From: Desulfovibrio sp. UCD-KL4C
Lineage (GTDB): Bacteria > Desulfobacterota > Desulfovibrionia > Desulfovibrionales > Desulfovibrionaceae
Direction: 5' to 3'
DNA: 64,000 bases
NCBI RefSeq assembly: GCF_006210265.1
Contig: NZ_VCNC01000001.1
Location: 1,188,843-1,252,842 of the forward strand
The number at the start of each line of letters is the position of its first letter. Positions within the stretch are counted from its first letter, which is position 1. Positions 1 to 8,192 of this stretch are shown piece after piece. Both the position numbers and the translations under genes were made by a program. A model generated the notes under the pieces. It ran no database searches and had not been told where the DNA came from. It saw nothing but the letters and a program-made list of their open reading frames with translations.

Positions 1-2159
1 AAATTAAAAGGTTTATTTGTTCGTATGCTGTGAATTACAACTTTTATGATGTAAATGGATTTCAGATCCCATTTACAAGTGTTCCCGTTGCCAAAACAAA
101 ACTTGCTCCTTCTTCAAGTGACTCATGCAAAGGGTTGCTCGGTTATTGGGAAAGTTGTGACTCGAAAGTTTCGGAATTAGCCCACTTATATTTTGTGGAG
201 CATATGAAACTAGGGGAGAAGAAAGATTATATAAGGCCTGTTCTTGCAAACCTATTAAAATGTAATGTTTTTAGGCAGTTTATTAATAGTTCAACATATA
301 GAATTGATGAAGCCAAATTGCTTGCTAAAATGATTGGTGGCTCTGCAATTAAGGCCTTTTTAAATTCCTGTCCTAACTCAACGCGAAGCGAAGATAATGA
401 CCTTATCCGCATCTTCGATAATAAAAATATGTATTTACTGTTGCCCCGCATTGCGTGCTCTCGGGTTTCTGAAGAATTGAGTGCAATAAATAGTAATTTG
501 CAATGCACATCAGAATGTCACGTTCCAAGGGCGTCTGTTTTGCCCTATGCTTCAAAAGCATTTGAAGTTGATAGACCTATGGCACTTGAAGGTTGTGTTT
601 TAAACTCGTCAGGTTTTTATCACGTAGACAGTTCTAAAGTCCCCAATGAGAACTTTAGGATTATGGACCCAATCTGGGCTAGAGATAACTTTCTAGGCGG
701 GCGGCAGATCATTTGCCACGATATGTATGGTTTTCGAAGAGAACTCTACCTTTCTGAAGAAGACCTTGATTCTCCTAAATTATTTTCAATTTTGCGTTCT
801 CACCAAGTTTATGTTCCGACCAATAAGGTTAAGCAAGGGGCTCTCCGGAGATATCTGCTTAGTCAATGTCCCCATATAAAAGAAAAATCAGTTTATTCAA
901 TCTCCGAGTATGCTGGCTGGCAAGACGATGGCAGCTATATCCCTCCGACTGAAACCACTCAGCCACAAGATCAAAATATTAAAGTTAAATCCCATGTCTT
1001 ACCGCCCCCGGAAGACCTTTATAGTTTCCCAAGGCTAGGAAAAGAAAAATTCAGCACGGAAGCAACTTTGGCAGCTTTGTTTTCGCTGGTGGCTCCATTG
1101 CTGAGAAAGTTAGGGATGAAAGGTGTTTGTTTACACTTTCATGGAGGTTCTGCAGATGATCGTGACCTCATTATACACGCTGTTCAAACAGTCTGGAGAA
1201 GTTATCTGTATCCAGTTCATTATTCACTGCCGGATGTAAAAAGGCATATTGCTGCACTTAAAATGCACAGAAAAGATTCCGTGTTGTGCGTGCGGGAAGT
1301 GCAGGAGCATCAAGTTAAAAATATGAGGAGCGTTTTACGACGTTTTTTCCTTGGCCGGAAAGGTTCTGACCCTGGAGTTGATGGGGTGATCGTTTCTACA
1401 GGGGCAGTCCCATTGGGAGAAGAGAAGGAAGGAAGGAAAGGGCGTGCGGGGTATATAAGCAAAGGCAGAGTTCTGGCGGTAGACGTGGAACTTGGGAAAG
1501 ACCGAAATGCTGGGGGTGAGTTGACTCATTCTACGGGTGAAGTTTTTTTGGGGAAAATTATAGATGGTAATTTTGCTCAGCTTTTGAGTGAATTTAAGTA
1601 TTATTTTGTAGCGGACAAAAAACAGGGTAGTGGAGATATCGTTTTTGGAGTCCTTACTGATATTGCTACTGTTGCATTCGTAATGATTAGGTGGCTCCAT
1701 AGTGCCGCTGGTATTCCACCTGCGACCATTGACTTTTGTGATCAAGAGTTTGGTAATTTGATATTTCGTCATGATTTAGAATTGATTAAGTATGGGCCGA
1801 TAGTTGTTGAGCTTCATAAAATTATTCAAAATGCTCAAAAAAATCCTGCTTCTTTTTTAAAACAAGTAGTTCCATGTGGGCGAGGATGTTTTGCTATTAC
1901 CGCCAAAGATTTTAAAAAGATTATCCCTGATGAAGTCTCGTTAACTTTTTTTTCGATTTGGCTTAAAAAGAAAAAAATACTTCGTTTAAGTCAGGACAAA
2001 AGTTTGTGCGGAGTTCATCATTTTACTGGTCTTGGTGGATCTGCTCGGGCCTATTTTGTACATGAAAAAAGTTTGAATTCGTTTCTGGGTAATCCAATAG
2101 ATAAATTAGGTTTATCTACTTGTAGTTTTAGAGACATAGTAGAAGATTTTTCAAAATAA
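1..2159 (+). CDS. Degenerate DUF927-type (Cch-like) helicase protein, open at left edge
   Basis: The frame is open to the left edge and the first possible start (GTG at 30) has no usable ribosome binding site, so the gene probably begins outside the window. From about residue 230 the protein follows the DUF927 layout, a RecA-fold module of phage, plasmid and SCCmec-type replication proteins: a GW...YIPP segment near residue 305, a hydrophobic helix, then LHFHGGSADDRD near residue 371 where the family has its Walker A loop. The GKT/GKS is missing, and the expected Walker B acidic pair reads VLCVREVQE. Later strands (VIVSTGA, RVLAVDVEL) still match the family order. ATPase activity is therefore unlikely. 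A hairpin terminator follows. The family call comes from motif order only. Confidence 0.6.
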   Translation, partial: IKRFICSYAVNYNFYDVNGFQIPFTSVPVAKTKLAPSSSDSCKGLLGYWESCDSKVSELAHLYFVEHMKLGEKKDYIRPVLANLLKCNVFRQFINSSTYRIDEAKLLAKMIGGSAIKAFLNSCPNSTRSEDNDLIRIFDNKNMYLLLPRIACSRVSEELSAINSNLQCTSECHVPRASVLPYASKAFEVDRPMALEGCVLNSSGFYHVDSSKVPNENFRIMDPIWARDNFLGGRQIICHDMYGFRRELYLSEEDLDSPKLFSILRSHQVYVPTNKVKQGALRRYLLSQCPHIKEKSVYSISEYAGWQDDGSYIPPTETTQPQDQNIKVKSHVLPPPEDLYSFPRLGKEKFSTEATLAALFSLVAPLLRKLGMKGVCLHFHGGSADDRDLIIHAVQTVWRSYLYPVHYSLPDVKRHIAALKMHRKDSVLCVREVQEHQVKNMRSVLRRFFLGRKGSDPGVDGVIVSTGAVPLGEEKEGRKGRAGYISKGRVLAVDVELGKDRNAGGELTHSTGEVFLGKIIDGNFAQLLSEFKYYFVADKKQGSGDIVFGVLTDIATVAFVMIRWLHSAAGIPPATIDFCDQEFGNLIFRHDLELIKYGPIVVELHKIIQNAQKNPASFLKQVVPCGRGCFAITAKDFKKIIPDEVSLTFFSIWLKKKKILRLSQDKSLCGVHHFTGLGGSARAYFVHEKSLNSFLGNPIDKLGLSTCSFRDIVEDFSK

Positions 2160-2211
2160 TTTTTATTAATCCATTTATGGTGATTTTAAATTTGTTCTAG
2201 AGATGAAATTA

Positions 2212-2237
2212 AGACGGGCATAAGCCCGTCTTTTTTT
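2212..2237 (+). terminator. Rho-independent terminator after the DUF927-type gene
   Basis: Perfect 8-bp stem AGACGGGC / GCCCGTCT with an ATAA loop, followed by seven T. It lies 50 bases past the stop of the preceding gene on the same strand. Bases 2238-2451, between it and the next gene, hold no recognisable gene. Confidence 0.88.
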
Positions 2238-2451
2238 GTCTAATAGATAAATATGTAAGGTGGGGTCTTTTCCGAGATATCATGGGTATGAAGTCGTTTT
2301 TATATCTATTTATGAAATTTTATTTCAAAACGTAAGCGTATGATATGACGCATTAGAAGTGAATTATAAATGACTATAAAGCACTGTAAAAGAAGATAAC
2401 TTGAAGAGTCAATCATGATGTGTTAACGATACTATTAAAGGGGTACTAGCA

Positions 2452-2760
2452 ATGTCCATAAAATCTAAAATTGATTCACATAAAAAGTATAATCCGGTTC
2501 TTAAACAAACTACAATACGCATATCAAAAGAGTCTTTAGAAAGAATTAAAAAGTATGCGAAAGAAAACAAAATAAAAGAGGGAACACTGCTTCGAATTTT
2601 AATCGAAGACGGTATTGAAAAGATTGATGGGGACGGTGAACAGGGTGCGGAAGATCCCGTAGCTGCTTTGAGAGAAGAGGTTTCTTTTTTATCTGAAGAG
2701 CTGGAGAATATGCAAAAGGAATTCACAAAGTTACGCGGTAAGCGCAGTGGAGATCTTTAG
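2452..2760 (+). CDS. Ribbon-helix-helix DNA-binding protein with C-terminal coiled coil
   Basis: A 102-residue basic protein. Residues about 18-48 (a strand with QTTIRIS followed by helices LERIKKYAKENKI and GTLLRILIEDGIEKI) have the shape of a ribbon-helix-helix (Arc/MetJ/CopG) domain, which binds DNA as a dimer. Residues 65-95 are a heptad-rich acidic coiled coil. Such proteins are common as regulators or mobilisation accessory factors on plasmids and integrated elements, which fits its place beside a DUF927-type gene at a tRNA. AAAGGGG lies about 9 bases before the ATG. Its target is unknown; it could regulate itself or a neighbour outside the window. Confidence 0.65.
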   Translation: MSIKSKIDSHKKYNPVLKQTTIRISKESLERIKKYAKENKIKEGTLLRILIEDGIEKIDGDGEQGAEDPVAALREEVSFLSEELENMQKEFTKLRGKRSGDL

Positions 2761-3149
2761 GGACGGAGGTTGTTTCGAGTATTCAGATCGATTACGTACT
2801 ATGACGCTCTCGAAGCATACTGTGTGAATTAGACACTATGATTCGTTCTTAGGAATGACTGAGAGGTTGGCTGTGGACAGTTTTAAGCCGTATTGGTTTG
2901 CACTGGGGTTGAGTGGAGAAGGATTGTAATCGCGAAGTAGTCTTAAAGCTCTGAAAGAATTTCATAGTACCGTACTGTTGATAAACAGTGCGGTATTTTT
3001 TATGTGGTCGGGAATTTCGCTTAAAATAGGAAAAAAGAGGCTTCTAGTGTGCTTTACTGCCTTGTTCAAACTCACAGATTGTCACAGAAAATCACTCTCC
3101 ATAGCCGTTTAAGTGGGGACAGAGTGGGGACAGAATCGACTTTTCCCAT
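2761..3149. other. Gene-free stretch beside tRNA-Leu with an 11-bp tandem repeat
   Basis: No convincing coding sequence was found in about 390 bases. It contains a strong hairpin terminator (listed separately) and a perfect tandem repeat of AGTGGGGACAG at 3112-3122 and 3123-3133, next to the tRNA-Leu terminator. This would be the border of any element integrated at the tRNA 3' end, but no integrase gene is visible here. Confidence 0.5.
2968..3002 (+). terminator. Rho-independent terminator
   Basis: A 12-bp stem TACCGTACTGTT / AACAGTGCGGTA (one G-T pair) with a GATA loop, followed by seven T. It sits 208 bases after the ribbon-helix-helix gene, so it may end that transcript or an unrecognised small RNA arising in between. 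Confidence 0.82.
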
Positions 3150-3192
3150 AAAAAAAGGGTCCACAAACAATCGTGAGATTGTTCGTAAACCC
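3150..3192 (-). terminator. Terminator of tRNA-Leu
   Basis: Read on the minus strand: a 15-bp stem beginning GGGTTTACG and ending GTGGACCC (with G-T pairs), a 6-base loop, then seven T. It starts 12 bases beyond the tRNA CCA end, so it belongs to the tRNA-Leu transcript. Confidence 0.9.
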
Positions 3193-3204
3193 TTGATTTA
3201 ACCG

Positions 3205-3291
3205 TGGTACCCAGAACGAGACTTGAACTCGTACAAGCCGAAGCTCGAGGGATTTTAAGTCCCTTGCGTCTACCAATTCCGCCATCCGGGC
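3205..3291 (-). tRNA. tRNA-Leu (anticodon UAA)
   Basis: Class II tRNA of 87 bases read on the minus strand. Acceptor GCCCGGA pairs with TCTGGGT (two G-T pairs), followed by discriminator A and an encoded CCA. The anticodon arm is AGGGA / TCCCT with loop CTTAAAA, giving anticodon TAA. The long variable arm (TCGAGCTTCGGCTTGTACGA region) and the TTCAAGT T-loop are present. The 3' end faces the accessory genes to the left, the usual geometry for tRNA-targeted integration. Confidence 0.97.
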
Positions 3292-3346
3292 ACGGAGTAA
3301 AAGTTAATATACTTAGTCTATTAACTAGTCAAGTAACTTTAGCGTA

Positions 3347-5044
3347 TTATAACAAATTTTTTATTTCAAGGTAATTTCTGTAAAGTCTCGGACTTATTCG
3401 TGAGAATTTATCCATGTCTGAAACAATCTCCAAACCCGGTATAATCGCCCGAGTTACGGGGATTTCAAGGTCTTTACGCGTAAGGTCTGCATAGATTGGA
3501 TAGTAGTCGTTTTTGGTGAGTAGAGTTTCAAGTACCATCACATCACCTTGCGTACTTCCGGTGGAGAAATTCGGAAGATCTTCCAACTTGAGTATAGGTA
3601 ATCCTTTTGGGATGTCCATGGTTGCAGGGCCGGGGAAGGGGTAGGGGACTTCTGTTAGGGCAGAGAGAAGTGCCCGTTTACCGTCCAGATTGCATCCTCC
3701 TCCTTTATTGATGTCACCATGCTTGCCGACAGCGAAGGCTCTATAGCATGGAACTCCAAGCTCGGAGGTCATGTCTTGAAACCAGACCTGAATTCCTGAA
3801 TCTTTCAGATCGTTCAGGTGTTTATTAATTTCAGCATTATCACTTTCAATTCTGAAACATTTTTCTTTGGCAAACGGGATTGTTGAATCAGAATCACGCT
3901 CAAGAACTTCAAGAAGACCGCTTAGTCTTGCCTCATCAAAAGTGTTACCAGAGGCCAGTCCTGTTGAACTAAGCCCACTGAACAGATTCTGTTCGTCAAG
4001 GTTACAAAATAGAAATACATGCTGAATAGGAATCAAAATCTTCTCATACTCTGTGCCGTTAAAGCTTTCCGACTCCATCCACCAGAGCGATTGGCCTTCA
4101 TAAGGATATTCCAGTGATAGAGTGGACGGATTAAGAGTTTTGCTGTCTTTTGATACCTCTTCATAAGTACCTTTAACTACAGGACAAGGGTTAACTCTGT
4201 TAAGAATTCCGGCTTTACCTATGCTGCCATAGGAGCTGACTCTTTCCACCACTTCCATCGCGCAGGAAACTTGAGCATTTATAAGTGAAAAGCCGCGGCC
4301 GTAACTAGTTTGGATAGCATCCAGCGAATTAGAAAATGAACCGATGTCAGTTCTAGTTTTAACTTGCCAGTGCTGAAGTACCGCGGCAGGGCTCAGACAA
4401 CCCTTCTGGCGCATCTGCGGTCCAAGAAAAACGTCAATAGCTTTGAGTTGTTTCATGGCATGAGCTGTTACTTCAGCTATAGGTGCGCGTTCTTTTGCAG
4501 GGGGGAGCTTTCCTTCTTTTTCAAGCGAAATTCTAACTGCACTGGCATCTATGGAAACTTTAGCCGGTAGTTCGTTTGTCTTGTATAAAGGTGGTAATCC
4601 TGATTCTTCAGGTGTGGGCAGGTCCTTATGCTCTTCCATGTTTGCAGATAAAATTGAAGTCCATTGATTGTGCAAAGACTGATCTGATAAAATATGTGAG
4701 CGTAGATGTAGTGTCGGCGAAAAATCTTTAAGCTCGTTCGCATCAAACTCTTTTTCAATTTGTTCTTTTATGGGAGCAAGTTTAGGGTATGTAAGACACG
4801 CTTCGTATATTAAAGCTGCGAGAACTTTCTTGTTGGGATTCCCTTTAATTTCAGTGATCAGTTTTTCGATTTTGCGAGTGCGATGCTTGCCTAGCATGTC
4901 GAGCATATGGCGGTGCATAAAATCATCATGGGGATATCTTTCCAGATGGTTTAATACTTCTGAAAAACTTAAGTTTGGTTCGGGGAGCGCCGCAAAGCAC
5001 CCTGTACCTGAAAGAGTATCCATAAGTTTAAGTTGGTAACGCAT
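3347..5044 (-). CDS. YcaO-domain protein (ATP-dependent backbone-modifying family)
   Basis: A 565-residue protein. YcaO enzymes use ATP to activate backbone amides, making azolines, thioamides or amidines, or assist protein methylthiolation. Two YcaO signatures are visible: NAQVSCAMEVVERVSSY around residue 265 and STGLASGNT...EARLSGLLEVLERDSDS around residue 375, both carrying the Glu-rich ExxER helices that bind ATP and magnesium. The ending TRAIIPGLE is also typical. The first ~170 residues are a helical extension that I do not recognise. AAGGA lies 6 bases before the ATG. The gene stands alone, 159 bases after a binding-protein gene, with no precursor peptide or TfuA partner nearby. The substrate is unknown. 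A second YcaO lies at 28737. Confidence 0.85.
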   Translation of the reverse strand: MRYQLKLMDTLSGTGCFAALPEPNLSFSEVLNHLERYPHDDFMHRHMLDMLGKHRTRKIEKLITEIKGNPNKKVLAALIYEACLTYPKLAPIKEQIEKEFDANELKDFSPTLHLRSHILSDQSLHNQWTSILSANMEEHKDLPTPEESGLPPLYKTNELPAKVSIDASAVRISLEKEGKLPPAKERAPIAEVTAHAMKQLKAIDVFLGPQMRQKGCLSPAAVLQHWQVKTRTDIGSFSNSLDAIQTSYGRGFSLINAQVSCAMEVVERVSSYGSIGKAGILNRVNPCPVVKGTYEEVSKDSKTLNPSTLSLEYPYEGQSLWWMESESFNGTEYEKILIPIQHVFLFCNLDEQNLFSGLSSTGLASGNTFDEARLSGLLEVLERDSDSTIPFAKEKCFRIESDNAEINKHLNDLKDSGIQVWFQDMTSELGVPCYRAFAVGKHGDINKGGGCNLDGKRALLSALTEVPYPFPGPATMDIPKGLPILKLEDLPNFSTGSTQGDVMVLETLLTKNDYYPIYADLTRKDLEIPVTRAIIPGLEIVSDMDKFSRISPRLYRNYLEIKNLL

Positions 5045-5203
5045 ATATTTCCTTGGTTCGGCTTAAAAAAGCATCTAATGTTGATAATTTAATATGTAAT
5101 CGTTATTCTGGCCGAAACGGAATGTTATGGTATTTATGCTTTCAAGTGAAGTAGGTAAATATGGCTATAAATGATTGATTAAAAAATAGAACTTTAATCC
5201 TCA

Positions 5204-6424
5204 TTACATTTCATCCGCTAAAGAAATTTTACCAGCGTTAGATTGAATTATATAAAGCGGTTTTTGCGCACTTCCACCGGTAAAAGATATGTTACCGGAA
5301 ACTCCTTGAAAATTCTTAATTGTCGGTAGATTGGCCCGTATGTTTACAGACGTATTGCCTATTTTTTCAGCTGCTTCAGCGAGTAGAAGAATTGAATCAA
5401 ACCCGAGAGCCGAATATCCTGTTTGCGGTTTTTTACCGAACAGTTCTGCATAGTCTTTTACAAAGAGTGTAACAAGGTTATCCTCACGGGTAAGACTTGC
5501 CTGCGAAGCAAAAACAATAGTTCCTGACCAAGCAGCAATGGATTTTTTTATTTCCACGGTATCAAAACTTGTGCCACCTACGACATTATACGCCATTTGC
5601 TTTTTTTGCATGAGTCGCAACAGGTGTGCACTGACTCTAGCTGGAGCCAAAATAACCACAGCTTCAATTTGTTGAATTTCAGGAGGAGACGAGCGTTGCT
5701 GCGTAATAATTTCGGCATCACTATCCGAATATTCACTTGCGACGATACCTTTATCTGTTGTTGTACTATCAGACTGAGGCAGAGGAGCGAATGCATCAAT
5801 AGCCTTCATAATGTAAGATAAATCAGGGTTTGGTTCGGTTATGCGAAGCTCTGAAAGTATTTTTCCTCCTTTCGCTGTAAACTCAGATGTAAAGCTTTCC
5901 GCCTGATGCGCCGTTGAATCCTTCATGTCTGATCTTATCAAGAAAATATGGCCGGCCTGAAGTGTTGAAATTGTATATTTTGCAAGGTCGGAACCGATTT
6001 TATTGTCTGGTACTGCTAAGGTAAAAATGTCGGGAGTTTTAGAATTTGTCAGTCCTATGAGTTGTGCACCGCTGCAGATGAAAGGGAGTTGTAATTCCTG
6101 AAAAGTCGGAGCGGCGGAAAGAGCTGCATCTTCAGATACAATTCCTACTGCGGCAGAAATTCCTTTTGTTTTAGAAAGATTATGAACAGTTTTCATTATC
6201 TCCAGCGGATCTCTTGTGCATGTTTCGCATTTAAGTTTAATTTTTAAGTTTGGACTTGACTCATTGAATTTTTTTACGGCAAGAATTGCTCCATTCATAG
6301 CCTCCTGCGCGGTAAGTGCATTTACTCCTTTATTTTCGAAAATAGTACCGAAAATTAATTCATTAGCTGAAATAGTCGAAGAAGCAGAAAGCAAGATTGC
6401 AAGCGTCAGCAGTATGGTTTTCAT
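5204..6424 (-). CDS. Periplasmic branched-chain amino acid-type substrate-binding protein
   Basis: A 406-residue protein with a Sec signal peptide (MKTILLTLAILLSASSTISA). The mature part follows the Leu/Ile/Val-binding (Peripla_BP_6) type I fold: LIFGTIFENKG at the start, AQEAMNGAILAVKKFN, a middle lobe ILAPARVSAHLLRLMQ, and GYSALGFDSILLLAEA late in the chain. A low-complexity loop near residue 220 (SDSTTTDKG) is unusual. Its start overlaps the patatin stop by four bases (ATGA), so the two are translationally coupled. No permease or ATPase genes accompany it, so it may be an orphan receptor or the ligand sensor of a dispersed system. The ligand is unknown. Confidence 0.8.
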   Translation of the reverse strand: MKTILLTLAILLSASSTISANELIFGTIFENKGVNALTAQEAMNGAILAVKKFNESSPNLKIKLKCETCTRDPLEIMKTVHNLSKTKGISAAVGIVSEDAALSAAPTFQELQLPFICSGAQLIGLTNSKTPDIFTLAVPDNKIGSDLAKYTISTLQAGHIFLIRSDMKDSTAHQAESFTSEFTAKGGKILSELRITEPNPDLSYIMKAIDAFAPLPQSDSTTTDKGIVASEYSDSDAEIITQQRSSPPEIQQIEAVVILAPARVSAHLLRLMQKKQMAYNVVGGTSFDTVEIKKSIAAWSGTIVFASQASLTREDNLVTLFVKDYAELFGKKPQTGYSALGFDSILLLAEAAEKIGNTSVNIRANLPTIKNFQGVSGNISFTGGSAQKPLYIIQSNAGKISLADEM

Positions 6425-7524
6425 GTTCCTGATCCTCTTCTTTCCTTTCTGGTTTTAATTATTTTTATCTTACGTTTAGCTTTATTGGGTTTGGGAGGAT
6501 TATCTGTAACGACAGGATGTCCTATTTTTACAGTTTCTTCATGTTTCGCGTCTTTCTTTTCGTTATTCATTTTTTCTTCATTAAGTTTTCTGGCTTCTTC
6601 TTTTCTGCGTAACTCGTTTTCTTTGAGTTCGGCTTTCTTTTTAAATTCAAAAACAGCTTCTTCAAAATTTCTTTTTTTAGTGGTAAGTGCCACTTTTCCT
6701 GAGTGTACAATCTCTGTAATTTTTTTAATCTCCCACATTTCAATCGGACGTGGGTGTTTAATATACACAGGGATTATTTCGTGATGATGCATGTCTATAG
6801 AAAGTGAAAGTTGGCTGGTAAGAATAGATCTTCTGAAGATTCTGGAAGAGTTGAAGTAACTCTCAATAAAATTGCAAGGTTCGGAATTACAAGCGTCATC
6901 AAAGTAGATGGCAATGATGATATCAATATTTCGCTTAACGCATTCCATGATCGGCATAGGTGAGGAAAAAGCTCCATCAATTAATTTTTGGCCGTCGATA
7001 TCTGCCGGAGGCATAAGCGGATATACTGCGCTGCTAGCATAGATTGCCTGAGCTAGATGACCCTTTTCCAGAATTACAGGGAGGCCTGTTGTAAGGTTGG
7101 TGGTGGTGATTATGGTCTTAGGTTTTAGGTCAGAAATATCCATATCTTTAAACAGTGTTTCATATGTTCTGCGAATGCATTCTGTCTTTAGAATACCGGA
7201 TTCTGCTGAAAATTTGCCTTTGCTTATTTCGGCTATATCCATGACGGATTTATGATTGATATCTCTGAAGAAATGCGGGTCTACTGCTTTTGAAAAAATG
7301 TCCTGAATCTGTTTCAGATCGTATCCGGATCCGAGAAACGCAGCAAGCAATGCTCCTCCGCTGACTCCGATGACAAGATCAATCTTAATCTTTTCTTTTT
7401 GCAGGTATTCAATAAAAGGTAATGCACAAAAAGATTTAATTCCTTCAGAACCTATTATCAGAGCGATTGAAGGGCTGTCTTCATATTTCTTTGGCGGATC
7501 TTCCGGTGCTGCAGTTTCTTCCAT
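6421..7524 (-). CDS. Patatin-like phospholipase (RssA-type) with charged C-terminal tail
   Basis: A 367-residue putative acyl hydrolase. The nucleophile elbow is GVSGG (Ser55) and the second dyad member is DGA (Asp183), both intact. The oxyanion loop, usually G-G-G-x-R/K-G, reads GSEGIKS near residue 25, so it lacks the triple glycine. Residues 1-290 cover the patatin fold. The last ~75 residues are rich in Lys, Glu and Arg, contain a coiled-coil stretch (KKAELKENELRRKEEARK) and end in a basic tail. There is no signal peptide, so it is probably cytoplasmic or membrane-associated. It overlaps the binding-protein gene by four bases. Confidence 0.85.
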   Translation of the reverse strand: MEETAAPEDPPKKYEDSPSIALIIGSEGIKSFCALPFIEYLQKEKIKIDLVIGVSGGALLAAFLGSGYDLKQIQDIFSKAVDPHFFRDINHKSVMDIAEISKGKFSAESGILKTECIRRTYETLFKDMDISDLKPKTIITTTNLTTGLPVILEKGHLAQAIYASSAVYPLMPPADIDGQKLIDGAFSSPMPIMECVKRNIDIIIAIYFDDACNSEPCNFIESYFNSSRIFRRSILTSQLSLSIDMHHHEIIPVYIKHPRPIEMWEIKKITEIVHSGKVALTTKKRNFEEAVFEFKKKAELKENELRRKEEARKLNEEKMNNEKKDAKHEETVKIGHPVVTDNPPKPNKAKRKIKIIKTRKERRGSGT

Positions 7525-7612
7525 TAGTTCTCCATTTATTTATAATGAGATAACTTTCTTGGAAGAAAAAAACAATAATAATCAGAAAAACTGGGATATA
7601 TGGTTATTAAAA

Positions 7613-8176
7613 TTAAGCAGTCAGTTCGTTATAGAAGGTCTTGAATAGCGGGAATATATTCTCAACTATTATTGAAATTCCTTCAGTATTAGGGTGTACT
7701 CCATCTGTTTGATAATACTCAGGTTTTTCGTCTAGTCCTTCCATGAAGTTTGCATAAAAAGGAATGTTGTACTTTTGAGCAATGTCTGGAAATATTGAGT
7801 TAAAAGATAAAGCGTATGATTGCGGCGTGAAATTCATAGGCATAAAGCCTAACAGGATCACAGGAATATGCGCTTCCTGAAAGGCTTCGATTATGGCCAT
7901 GATATTTAACTTGATCTGTTCAGGATCGACTAGCTGAAAACAATCGTTTGCTCCGAATTCTATGTAGCCTGCATCAGGTTTGCTTTCAATCACATCTGCA
8001 AGTCGTGACAGGCCGTCAGCTGATGTTTCGCCTGAAATTCCGTAATTGGCAATTTCCAGGTTGCATCCTTCCTCAAGCAGTTTTCTTTCTAGCTGTGCAG
8101 GAAAAGAACTGTATGCCGGTAAGCCGTATCCTTCAGTCAGACTGTCGCCAAATGCTGCTAATGTAATCCTTGCCAT
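7613..8176 (-). CDS. GDSL-family esterase/lysophospholipase (TesA-like)
   Basis: A 187-residue SGNH hydrolase. All four family blocks are visible: FGDSLTEGYG (nucleophile Ser12), NYGISGETS (oxyanion Gly), FGAND (oxyanion Asn), and DGVHPN carrying the catalytic Asp and His. The order and length match TesA-type thioesterase/lysophospholipase I, but no N-terminal signal peptide is present, so the enzyme is probably cytoplasmic, unlike periplasmic E. coli TesA. It lies 16 bases after the second RdgC part and 88 bases before the patatin gene, so two acyl hydrolases may share a transcript. The physiological ester is unknown. Confidence 0.88.
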   Translation of the reverse strand: MARITLAAFGDSLTEGYGLPAYSSFPAQLERKLLEEGCNLEIANYGISGETSADGLSRLADVIESKPDAGYIEFGANDCFQLVDPEQIKLNIMAIIEAFQEAHIPVILLGFMPMNFTPQSYALSFNSIFPDIAQKYNIPFYANFMEGLDEKPEYYQTDGVHPNTEGISIIVENIFPLFKTFYNELTA

Positions 8177-8192
8177 TTAATTTACTCTTTAT

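Noticed and set aside
1335-1772. 145-residue minus-strand frame inside the DUF927-type gene
   Set aside because: The residue pattern is that of antisense translation, and it has no upstream ribosome site.
1-3200. Complete prophage or integrative element
   Set aside because: Only a degenerate DUF927-type gene and a ribbon-helix-helix gene are visible; there is no integrase, structural gene or second attachment site in the window.
3347-5044. RiPP biosynthetic cluster around the YcaO gene
   Set aside because: No short precursor-like gene with a ribosome site, no TfuA, dehydrogenase or transporter was found beside it.
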